Source: Candidatus Opimibacter skivensis
GTDB lineage: Bacteria > Bacteroidota > Bacteroidia > Chitinophagales > Saprospiraceae
Reading direction: 5' to 3'
NCBI GenBank assembly: GCA_016722045.1
Contig: JADKGY010000001.1
Coordinates: 1,054,001-1,118,000, forward strand
Length of the DNA stretch: 64,000 nucleotides
The notes under the pieces were generated by a model. The model did no database searches. It was not told the DNA's origin and saw only the letters and a list, made by a program, of their open reading frames with translations. Below, in pieces: positions 27,324 through 35,342 of this stretch (position 1 is the stretch's first letter; the number at the start of each line of letters is the position of its first letter). Both the position numbers and the translations under genes were made by a program.

Positions 27324-30242
27324 CTAATACTTCAATTGTATACCATCTACTACATTCAATGGATTAGCTAATTTGAAATTCGCCTGAAAGCAAATTTTAT
27401 CAAACCACATATTTCTGTACGTAAAATTAATGCTTTCACGAATATCACGACTTTCGAGAATAGGTACATACACTTCAAAAACATCTTTCCATAAGATGAC
27501 TGCAAGACCACCTGTGTAACTAAAGACCGGTTTTTGTTCGACACCGCTATGATATAGCGTTCCATCCATGTAGACATGCAAATATTTTAATGGCAATGCA
27601 GTGCTGACACCACCTGCCAACATCCACTTTTCACTTATACCAACTGTTGCAAGCGTTTTTAATTCTGCATCTCTCATAAATAGCTGATGGCCGCTTAAAC
27701 CACCTGTTTCGTTGCGGCCGCTAAGCCATTCATCAAACATATAATCTTTCTCAGCTGTGCCACTTGAAGGAATTCCATTGAATGAAAATGCAGTAGTAGC
27801 AAAAGAATTATTAAAATACGGAAGCCATCCACCGAAACCATGTACCCAAAGCCCATGCATTTTATCCTTACCCAGAAAGTGCTGATGGTAATTTACATTA
27901 AGCCGCACAAATCCATTTCCTGCCTGAATATTGGCTACTGCTTTGTATGGCATTATCGACACATCAGAACTCATCTGATACGCTAATTCATGAATGCCAT
28001 AATGTCGTTGCTGACGGCTATACGTGTTATTTATATTGCTTTTACCGTAATATTGGGTGATATCTACATACCTGTATTTAATCCATCGGGTGAGATGTGG
28101 TTGATCAAGAGTTGTATTCAGTTTTAATCCAACGGATGGAGACACTCGAAGAAAGTGATCTATGAATTGATAACTTGTATCCAGGTTATACCCGAAAGAA
28201 CTGGCAGCAACAGAAATTAAAAGTTTGTCAAATAAATTACTTTTCAAATCAGTGATGTATCTTCCTTCTCCATAGTACCTGATTTTTTGACTATCATATC
28301 CATACATCGGCATCACAAACCATTTCAAATGATGCTGTGGAAATAATCCGGACGTTAATGCAAGACCTGTCATGAATCCGTCTGCAATATTATTTCCCAA
28401 AACCGGTGTAACATTTATTTCAGGATTGAAATAGTTGCTAATCTTTGGAAACAATGTTAAAGAAGGCTTGAAATTCCGAGGTTTACTATTTGCCTGCCAG
28501 TTTTTATTAACGCCCATCAGGCCATCGTACAAGCGGACTTCATCTACATTCTTGTCTAAATGAATTACTTTTTTGCCTGCAAATCCATCGATCCAATTCT
28601 GTGTTACTTTCTCATGACCCTCATATCCGCTCACTAAGACAGGAATAGTCGACGTACCATGATTTTCAATGGTCACATTATTTAATTTTGAATCAAACTT
28701 CTTCAGCCGGTAATCGACTTCGTGAGCATGATTAGCCCATCCATCAAAAAACCAGGTCAAATCACAATTACATATTTTCTCAAAAGAAGCTTTTATATCA
28801 GCCGGAGCAACATGTGTAAATTTCCGATCCTGAAAATATTGCCTGAACATCATTTTCATTTTCTCTTCACCTACCATTGACAACATCATGTCAAGGCCTT
28901 CTTCGGGAAGCAGATATGCGCTGAGGAGATACTGATCAGATTTCTGATGTTCAGGAGGTGTGTTTGATGGTTGCAAATCACCATTGAATCTGATTGCGTG
29001 TTTTAAGGCAACATTGTCCGGCATCGAATGACGGTCACGAATTATTGTCGGGAATACAGATTCATCAGCGTCTTTGTAATAAGCCTTCATGTACTGTTCT
29101 TCCATGAATGAATTGAATCCTTCGTCGAGCCATGGATGTGTTCGTTCATCGCTTGCTAGTATGCCGTATAGCCATGTATGCCCGATTTCATGAGCGATCA
29201 CTCTGTCAAGTTCAGCCGCATCTACTGTGGCTCCTATCTGCGCCACCATCGGATATTCCATAAATCCTCCTTTGCTGAATGGAGCATCCACCACACTCAT
29301 CTGTGGATAAGGATAAGGTCCAAGCCAATCACTATAAAACTTCAAAGCACGCTCGCCATACAATACTGCTGACTTCCAATCCTGAGTATTCCATGCATCA
29401 GTGTAGATATTTAATTCGACAGGTTCTTCTGCACCGACATTTACTTTGAGTGTTTCATGACGAAAAGTAGGGCTTGCAAAAAAGGCAAAGTCAATCACAT
29501 TAGACGCCTTAAAATTCCATTGTATTAAATCACCTTTTTGTTCTGACGATTGAAGTACACCTGTGGCAGCAACTTTATAACGTTGAGGCACAGTGATTGA
29601 AACTTCATAATCTGCGAAGTCATTGTAGTATTCTCCCTGATCGAGATAGGGCATCATATGCCAACCCTGATCATCATACACGGCGATGTGTGGATACCAT
29701 TGCGTCAGTTGATAGGCATCACCGGTGCGGCCCAATCTTGAAAATGATTTCGGGATGATTAAAGTGTAAGCAGATGAAAGATGAATTGTCGCGTGTGGAT
29801 TGAGTGGTGTGTTTAAATTGATCCAACCGATGTCAATATTATTTTCATCGAGTGTCAGTTTTTGAGGCAACCCAGAAGCAGATGTGAATGCCAGATCATA
29901 CAGACCACCAAGATCTTCGTCACGAGCATGTAAAAGATCAAAATGACCCTGCTCTACCATTTGTTTTGACAATGTTGAATTTCGATCGCTGTAGGCATTT
30001 GGCCACAGATGAATTCCAAGCTTATCGAGCGGTGCGTTAGAACGATTGGTCCAGGTGATGTCGATGGTGCCTCGCATCGTATCAGTGCCAAAAGAGTTTA
30101 GGGTGGCGGTGATTTTATAGATGGGGCGCTGGGCGTGTATAGAAGAATACACAACTAAAAAACAGAATAGGAATAGAGATTTTATGAATAGAGATTTGAG
30201 TGTCTTTGATGCAGAACATAGAAGCTTTTGTTGAATCGACAT
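27324..30242 (-). CDS. Secreted M1-family metallopeptidase (aminopeptidase-like)
   Basis: 972 residues with a signal peptide (KSLFLFCFLVVYSSIHAQ). Zinc motif HEIGHTW followed by the exact 18-residue spacing to Glu (WLDEGFNSFMEEQ), i.e. HExxHx18E. In M1 enzymes a Gly-rich exopeptidase motif precedes the zinc site; here the region reads SKGGFMEYPMVAQIG, which may be its variant. The C-terminal 350 residues form strands typical of an outer-membrane or beta-domain tail (YRNMWFDKICFQANFKL). Likely periplasmic or surface peptide degradation. Divergent from cysQ. Confidence 0.9.
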   Translation of the reverse strand: MSIQQKLLCSASKTLKSLFIKSLFLFCFLVVYSSIHAQRPIYKITATLNSFGTDTMRGTIDITWTNRSNAPLDKLGIHLWPNAYSDRNSTLSKQMVEQGHFDLLHARDEDLGGLYDLAFTSASGLPQKLTLDENNIDIGWINLNTPLNPHATIHLSSAYTLIIPKSFSRLGRTGDAYQLTQWYPHIAVYDDQGWHMMPYLDQGEYYNDFADYEVSITVPQRYKVAATGVLQSSEQKGDLIQWNFKASNVIDFAFFASPTFRHETLKVNVGAEEPVELNIYTDAWNTQDWKSAVLYGERALKFYSDWLGPYPYPQMSVVDAPFSKGGFMEYPMVAQIGATVDAAELDRVIAHEIGHTWLYGILASDERTHPWLDEGFNSFMEEQYMKAYYKDADESVFPTIIRDRHSMPDNVALKHAIRFNGDLQPSNTPPEHQKSDQYLLSAYLLPEEGLDMMLSMVGEEKMKMMFRQYFQDRKFTHVAPADIKASFEKICNCDLTWFFDGWANHAHEVDYRLKKFDSKLNNVTIENHGTSTIPVLVSGYEGHEKVTQNWIDGFAGKKVIHLDKNVDEVRLYDGLMGVNKNWQANSKPRNFKPSLTLFPKISNYFNPEINVTPVLGNNIADGFMTGLALTSGLFPQHHLKWFVMPMYGYDSQKIRYYGEGRYITDLKSNLFDKLLISVAASSFGYNLDTSYQFIDHFLRVSPSVGLKLNTTLDQPHLTRWIKYRYVDITQYYGKSNINNTYSRQQRHYGIHELAYQMSSDVSIMPYKAVANIQAGNGFVRLNVNYHQHFLGKDKMHGLWVHGFGGWLPYFNNSFATTAFSFNGIPSSGTAEKDYMFDEWLSGRNETGGLSGHQLFMRDAELKTLATVGISEKWMLAGGVSTALPLKYLHVYMDGTLYHSGVEQKPVFSYTGGLAVILWKDVFEVYVPILESRDIRESINFTYRNMWFDKICFQANFKLANPLNVVDGIQLKY

Positions 30243-30365
30243 TGATCAAAGGTAAGTTTTAAGCAAGTACGAGAGCAATGGAACAAAATCCAAATTAAGG
30301 TGGATAGAAATGGCACAAATAGTGGATTCAAAAACCCTCATAAGTATGTTGATTGTCAGCCTGTT

Positions 30366-30403
30366 AAACCATCGTGGCACGACTAGTCGTGCCACGATAG
30401 TTT
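30366..30403. promoter_or_regulatory. 28-bp perfect palindrome (38 bp with one mismatch)
   Basis: Positions 30371-30398 are a perfect palindrome of two 14-base halves (atcgtggcacgact and its complement). Allowing one mismatched pair the symmetry extends to 30366-30403. It sits between divergent genes and touches the cysQ -7 box, so an operator is the simplest reading; a REP-like element is the alternative. Confidence 0.7.
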
Positions 30404-30405
30404 TG
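30398..30405 (+). promoter_or_regulatory. Candidate cysQ promoter -7 box TAGTTTTG
   Basis: Exact TAnnTTTG match 18 bp before the cysQ ATG, immediately beside the palindrome. Confidence 0.5.
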
Positions 30406-30423
30406 GAGGGCTGATTTGAAGCC

Positions 30424-31260
30424 ATGCTTTTTTCTCAACTTGTTGATGTTATGATCGGAATGACAGACTTAATGCTACCCATACTTCGCGAAGCCAGTGA
30501 GGCTATCCTTGAGATCTATTCCGATGTTGACCGTTTTCAGACTGAAGTTAAAGCGGATCATAGTCCATTGACGGCGGCGGATAAGCGATCGAATGAAATC
30601 ATCGTACAGAGACTGGCTGAATTGTATCCCGGTGTACCTGTGCTGTCAGAGGAAAGTAAGCAGGTTGAATATGCACAAAGGAAAGGGTATGGAAAATATT
30701 TTCTGGTGGATCCTCTTGATGGGACAAAGGAGTTTATTAAACGTAATGGTGAATTCACAATCAACATTGCTTACATGGATGGGCATCATCCTGTGGGTGG
30801 ATTTGTGTATGTGCCATTTACGGGATTGGCTTATATGGCTGAAAAAAATAATGGTGCATATCGAATAAAGGCTTCGAATGAAAAAACGGAATTGCGTACA
30901 CGGCCCTTTTACCTGATGGATAAAGGGATTAAAGTTGTTGCCTCCAGAAGTCATCGTGATCCACGAACTGAAAAGATAATTTCACAACTTCATTCTCCTG
31001 AAATTATCTCTGTGGGTAGTTCATTAAAATTTTTATTGATTGCGGATGGAGAGGCGCATTTTTATCCGAGATATGGGCCTACGATGGAATGGGATACGGC
31101 TGCTGCACAATGTGTGCTTGAGGAGGCGGGTGGAAGTGTGATTGATGCTGAGAGCCTGACACCATTGATGTATAATAAAGAAGATCTATTGAATCCGCAC
31201 TTTATAGCGATGGGAAGTTTGTTGGATCCGGAGAGTTTGATGGGGATGATAAAAGAATAA
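30424..31260 (+). CDS. cysQ: 3'(2'),5'-bisphosphate nucleotidase CysQ
   Basis: Magnesium-dependent phosphatase that recycles 3'-phosphoadenosine 5'-phosphate from sulfate assimilation. Inositol-monophosphatase superfamily motifs are in order: PLTAADKRSNEII, VLSEES, FLVDPLDGTKEFIKRNGEFT, and PTMEWDTAAAQCVLEEAGG. The KEFI extension after DPLDGT marks CysQ rather than inositol phosphatase. 278 residues, usual length. The AT-rich 165 bp after it hold no gene. Confidence 0.92.
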   Translation: MLFSQLVDVMIGMTDLMLPILREASEAILEIYSDVDRFQTEVKADHSPLTAADKRSNEIIVQRLAELYPGVPVLSEESKQVEYAQRKGYGKYFLVDPLDGTKEFIKRNGEFTINIAYMDGHHPVGGFVYVPFTGLAYMAEKNNGAYRIKASNEKTELRTRPFYLMDKGIKVVASRSHRDPRTEKIISQLHSPEIISVGSSLKFLLIADGEAHFYPRYGPTMEWDTAAAQCVLEEAGGSVIDAESLTPLMYNKEDLLNPHFIAMGSLLDPESLMGMIKE

Positions 31261-31425
31261 TAATCCGGATAATTCCATGTTTTAATTTTAAACATATCCA
31301 TTGGGGTTCATTTATCATACTCATCCTGAGATTGCCAGTGCATTAAATCAAGTATTTTCATATTAACATTTTTTGGCATATGTTTTGCACCATAGTGGTT
31401 GAACGCTTGCTCATAAAATCAACCT

Positions 31426-31923
31426 ATGAAGTGGTATACCTACGTCATCCTCTCCTCATTATTCCTTTTCACAGCCAGTGCGTGTGCGCCGACATACTAT
31501 AATCCAATAGTGGTAAGGCCTGCTTCGTGTTCACGACAGATGCAGTTTGCAGAGAGTCCGGATCTCGGGTATATTCTTGCATTTGCAGATAAGATGGAGA
31601 AACCAGTTTTCCTTGATTTTTATGCTCCATGGATTCCTACCTGTAAACGAATAGATGAAAATGTGTTTACACAAGGCGCTGTAGCCGCGTATTTCAATCA
31701 AAATTTTGTCAATTATAAAGTCAATGCCGGTGGTACTTCGCCGGGCCCACAGATTACAGATATGTATGGAGTGACTACATTTCCAACTTTCATCTTTGTA
31801 GATGGAAAAGGTAAAATAATGTTGCGTCATGAAGGATACGTGACGGCTGATCAGTTGCTCGAGATGGGACAATTTTTACATCATGCGGGTGATGAGGATG
31901 TGCTTAGTTTAGGCACGAAGTGA
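31426..31923 (+). CDS. Thioredoxin-fold lipoprotein lacking the first active-site Cys
   Basis: 165 residues with a lipoprotein signal (FTASAC, Cys20). The thioredoxin fold is visible in KPVFLDFYAPWIPTCKRID, QNFVNYKVNAG, ITDMYGVTTFPTFIFVDGKGK with the cis-Pro (TFPT), and the end. The usual WCxxC is W69-I-P-T-C73 here: the nucleophilic first Cys is Ile while the second Cys remains. It therefore cannot be a normal disulfide reductase and may bind partners or act through one thiol. Periplasmic face of a membrane expected. Confidence 0.8.
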   Translation: MKWYTYVILSSLFLFTASACAPTYYNPIVVRPASCSRQMQFAESPDLGYILAFADKMEKPVFLDFYAPWIPTCKRIDENVFTQGAVAAYFNQNFVNYKVNAGGTSPGPQITDMYGVTTFPTFIFVDGKGKIMLRHEGYVTADQLLEMGQFLHHAGDEDVLSLGTK

Positions 31924-32210
31924 AAAAAGCAGGGAGCAGGGATAACAATTGGCAATTGGCAATAAGCAAAAAGGTAATTTGCGTAAATCTGCGAAATTTG
32001 AGGCAAGGAAAACAATGGGCAATAGGGCAAAAAAGTAATTTGTGCAAATACTTCTATATGCCTTAAACTTACACTCCATGTACGAAAGCTCAACTATCTT
32101 AGGGAGAATGGGGCGGGGGCGAAGGTGTAGACAAAAGAGAAGAGGGGATGGAATTGAGATTCGGGAATGATGGTTGGTAGATTTAAATTGCAGAGAGATA
32201 CCAAGGTTAA

Positions 32211-32364
32211 TATTTAAGAAGAATACATTTCATATTTAAAAAGAATATTGACCGTATTTAAGTTGAATATTTTTAATACTTAAGAAGAATATTGATCGTG
32301 ATTAAGATGCTTATTATTCATATTTAAGGAGAATACTTTTCATGTTTCAAGAGAACATTAAATG
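32211..32364. repeat. Seven-unit 22-bp direct-repeat array (TATTTAAGnnRAATA core)
   Basis: Units begin at 32211, 32233, 32255, 32277, 32299, 32321 and 32343, each exactly 22 bp. The first six fit TATTTAAG-nnn-AATA with small drift (fifth and seventh are weak). Two helical turns per unit would place bound dimers on one face of DNA. It lies between two converging genes (thioredoxin-like and ArsR-type), so it is not a promoter for either. The rest of 31924-32535 has short cagggag / ggcaatt repeats near 31931-31975 and no gene. Confidence 0.85.
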
Positions 32365-32535
32365 GTTCTATTTAAAGTTCTGACCCACAGACTAATAAAC
32401 CATCTATATTAATTCTACCTCAATCATGATTCCCAAAAATACTACCCCCCGAAGGTGGACTGAATTCAAATAAATTATTACCACCTCCCTCGGGCTAAAT
32501 CGATATTAACCTAAATACTCTCTAGAAACAAACTA

Positions 32536-32886
32536 TTACATATTCAAAATTAACTTTTCAGGCAACGCCCACCCAGCCTGTATTTCACGAAAATACATCA
32601 ATACGTAGTTACACGCCTCCTGAAATCTTTGTATATCCAGCTCATAGATTATATACGGATGGTATACAGTATAATTTACGACATCCTTTTTTCTAAGCAA
32701 ATCAAGGTGTTGGGAAAATGCCGGCTTGGTAAGCGGGTGTCCCTTCGCTAATTGCTGCACAGACAAGGGACCTTCAATACTCAATTGCCTCATCACCTCA
32801 AGCCTGGTCGGGTGTATAAGTGGCATGGCAGATAAACTAATTAACTGATCCCTCTCAGGATACAAATGGGCTTTTGACTGTAACAT
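32536..32886 (-). CDS. ArsR-family winged-helix regulator (copy 1)
   Basis: 116 residues. The helix-turn-helix text is typical of ArsR regulators: ISLSAMPLIHPTRLEVMRQL, LSVQQLAKGHPLTKPAFSQHLDLLRKKDVV with a recognition helix PAFSQHLDLLRK, then the wing YTVYHPYIIYEL. No CxC metal site is present; the only Cys is in EACNYV, so it is not a classic metal sensor. It is paralogous to the regulator at 52537. A copy of the ATATTTAAGGCAAATAT dyad lies 95 bp upstream. Confidence 0.85.
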   Translation of the reverse strand: MLQSKAHLYPERDQLISLSAMPLIHPTRLEVMRQLSIEGPLSVQQLAKGHPLTKPAFSQHLDLLRKKDVVNYTVYHPYIIYELDIQRFQEACNYVLMYFREIQAGWALPEKLILNM

Positions 32887-32980
32887 AGGTAAATTGTTTT
32901 CAAGTGATGTAATCTTAAAATCTCTATACTGGTTCTGTAAATATAAGGAGTTACAAGACTGAAGTCAATAGCTGAAATGA

Positions 32981-33000
32981 AATATTTAAGGCAAATATTA
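32981..33000 (-). promoter_or_regulatory. Dyad half-element upstream of arsR copy 1
   Basis: Contains ATATTTAAGGCAAATAT (ATATTT and AAATAT arms), 17 bases identical to part of the 44-bp element at 52941-52984. A candidate self-regulatory site. Confidence 0.5.
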
Positions 33001-33051
33001 TTGTACTTAAGAACAAAACAATGATATTCAGCAGATAGTAACTTATTACGA

Positions 33052-34878
33052 TTAACTGTCCAAATCCATTTCAGGTTTTTCAATCGGAACTTTTTCAAAG
33101 ACAATCTTCTTTGCAGCAGCCTGCCCTACTACTTTAATAATTTCCTCCTCACTGGCTACCTTTAATTTTTTTACTGAACCAAAATATTTTAAAAGTTTCT
33201 CCGCCGTTTTTTCTCCAATACCTTTAATTGCTGTGAGTTCTGAATTGGTGAAATTTTTGCTCCGTGTATTCCGATGAAATGTGATGGCAAATCTGTGAGC
33301 CTCATTTCTTATTTGTTGAATCAGCCGCAAGGATTCTGATTTTTTGTCAATATATAATGGAATAGAATCACCTGGAAAATAAATTTCCTCAAGTTTTTTT
33401 GCAATCCCAATCACTGTCATTTTATCCCGGATGCCCAGCAAGGAAATCGCTTCCATAGCTGCACTCAACTGGCCTTTTCCACCATCAATAACAACCAAAT
33501 TCGGTAAAGCTTGATTTTCTTCAAGCATCCTTTTATATCGCCTTTCCACAATCTCGCGCATCGAGGCAAAGTCATCAGGGCCTTCTACTGTCTTCACATG
33601 AAAATGTCTGTAGTCTCTTTTCGCCGGCCTCGCATTTTTAAACACTACACACGAAGCCACAGGAGATGTACCCTGAAAATTACTATTATCAAAACATTCG
33701 ATGTGCATTGGTACTTCCTTCATCCGCAAATCCTGTTGCAGCTTTCCTAATATCCTTTCTGAAGGTGTCTGTTTTGTATTGTTCATTTTCTCCTTCTGCT
33801 TCTGCAAAAGAAAATATCTTACATTTTTCAGTGAAAGATCCAATAATTCTTTTTTCTCACCACGCTGAGGTACAGTCTGAGTGATACCCTGCTCCACGAG
33901 AGTAACTTTCATCGGAATCACAATCTCTTCTGTGATGCTATTAAATTTTTCACGCAACCTGTCGATAGTAAAGGATAATAATTGCTCTTCATCTTCATCC
34001 AGATTTTTTTGAAGTTCCTGTGTATAGCTATTGATGATCGCCCCTTGCACGACTTTGAGATAATTGACGTAAGCATGCGTTTCATCCGTAGCGATGCTAA
34101 ACACATCGAGATCTCTTTCAAATTGACTTACAACAGTGGACCGTGCCTGGTAGTCTTCGAACAAAGTCAACTTTTCTTTTATCTGCTGTGCTTTTTCAAA
34201 TTCCATTTCTGTCGCAAACTTTTCCATCTGCGATTTGAGATGCGCGATCACTTCTCTGAAATGGCCTTTCAGGATATTCCTGATTTGTTCGATGCGCATG
34301 TTATAGGATTCTTCAGATTCTAATCCTTCACATGGGCCAAGACAATTTTTGATATGATACTCCAGGCAAACTTTATATTTCCCTGCAGCAATGGGTTGAG
34401 GACTGAGATTGAGCACACAAGTTCGTAATGGAAAAAGTTTTTTGACGATTTCCAGGATCTCTTTTACTCTTGCTTTTGATGTATAGGGGCCAAAATATGT
34501 CGAACCATCGCGAATCACTCTCCTGGTGAGAAAAACACGAGGGAATCGTTCGTTTTTAATACAAATGAATGAATACGACTTATCATCCTTGAGAAGGACA
34601 TTGTATCTCGGTTGGATTTGTTTGATGAGCGTATTCTCCAGCAATAGTGCATCCTGTTCACTTTCGACGATGGTGTACTCAATATGATGAGCATTTTTGA
34701 GCATCGTGATGGTCTTAAAATATTGTTGCTTTTTCTCCCCGAAATATGAGGACAGGCGGCTACGAAGACTTTTGGCCTTACCTACATAAATGACTTTCCC
34801 TTCATGATTTAGAAACCTATAAACACCAGGTTCTTTGGGGAGGGAGCCAGAAATTTCCTTAAAATCCTCATCCGTCAT
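33052..34878 (-). CDS. uvrC: Excinuclease ABC subunit C
   Basis: Nuclease of nucleotide excision repair, cutting on both sides of damage. Domains in order: GIY-YIG nuclease (LPKEPGVYRFLNHEGKVIYVGKAKSLRSRL), Cys cluster and linker (CLEYHIKNCLGPCEG), UVR motif (about residues 200-235), RNase H-like C-nuclease (IECFDNSNFQGTSPVASCVVF, VVIDGGKGQL, RNEAHRFAITFHR) and helix-hairpin-helix (LTAIKGIGEKTAEKLLKYFG). 608 residues. Its start overlaps the mgsA stop as ATGA. Confidence 0.95.
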   Translation of the reverse strand: MTDEDFKEISGSLPKEPGVYRFLNHEGKVIYVGKAKSLRSRLSSYFGEKKQQYFKTITMLKNAHHIEYTIVESEQDALLLENTLIKQIQPRYNVLLKDDKSYSFICIKNERFPRVFLTRRVIRDGSTYFGPYTSKARVKEILEIVKKLFPLRTCVLNLSPQPIAAGKYKVCLEYHIKNCLGPCEGLESEESYNMRIEQIRNILKGHFREVIAHLKSQMEKFATEMEFEKAQQIKEKLTLFEDYQARSTVVSQFERDLDVFSIATDETHAYVNYLKVVQGAIINSYTQELQKNLDEDEEQLLSFTIDRLREKFNSITEEIVIPMKVTLVEQGITQTVPQRGEKKELLDLSLKNVRYFLLQKQKEKMNNTKQTPSERILGKLQQDLRMKEVPMHIECFDNSNFQGTSPVASCVVFKNARPAKRDYRHFHVKTVEGPDDFASMREIVERRYKRMLEENQALPNLVVIDGGKGQLSAAMEAISLLGIRDKMTVIGIAKKLEEIYFPGDSIPLYIDKKSESLRLIQQIRNEAHRFAITFHRNTRSKNFTNSELTAIKGIGEKTAEKLLKYFGSVKKLKVASEEEIIKVVGQAAAKKIVFEKVPIEKPEMDLDS

Positions 34879-35258
34879 ATATCGGTGTCTTCGTCAGCAA
34901 TCATGCCTTTGAGGAGAAATTCTGCTGCCGCCGGGTTGGTGGCCAGGGGAATATTATGGACATCGCACATCCGCATAAGCATCTGGACATCAGGCTCATG
35001 TGGGTGACGATAAAGTGGGTCGCGGAAGAAGAAAACGAAATCAAGTTCTCCCGTAGCCACCTTTGCAGCGATCTGTGCATCACCTCCGACAGGACCGGAT
35101 AAAAGCTTCGTGACTGTAAAACCAGCTTTTTCGAGAAATGTACCTGTCGTGGATGTGGCATACAGCTGGGCAGTCTTAAAGAGTTCTTTATTCTTCAACA
35201 CGAAAGAAACCATATCTGCTTTCTTCCCGTCATGTGCAATCATTGCTATTCGTATCAT
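34875..35258 (-). CDS. mgsA: Methylglyoxal synthase
   Basis: Converts dihydroxyacetone phosphate to methylglyoxal, a bypass of lower glycolysis. The start at 35258 gives MIRIAMIAHDGKKADM; the frame continues upstream to 35288 but family members begin at this Met. Active-site text: ATSTTGTFLEKAGF (phosphate loop), LLSGPVGGDAQIAA (GGDxQ with catalytic Asp), FFRDPLYRHPHEPDV, and PLATNPAAAEFLL. 127 residues. Overlaps uvrC by 4 bp, so the two are co-translated; functional link unclear. Confidence 0.92.
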   Translation of the reverse strand: MIRIAMIAHDGKKADMVSFVLKNKELFKTAQLYATSTTGTFLEKAGFTVTKLLSGPVGGDAQIAAKVATGELDFVFFFRDPLYRHPHEPDVQMLMRMCDVHNIPLATNPAAAEFLLKGMIADEDTDI

Positions 35259-35342
35259 AGGTTCAATTCTTTCTATTTTGCAGTACAAATTTCATTAAAA
35301 ATAAATTCACTTCCATTTTTGCTCTCACTGAATTATTTGGTT

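Noticed and set aside
32211..32364. CRISPR array or plasmid-type iterons
   Set aside because: Units are contiguous with no unique spacers and no cas gene is nearby; no replication initiator gene is present, so an origin cannot be supported.
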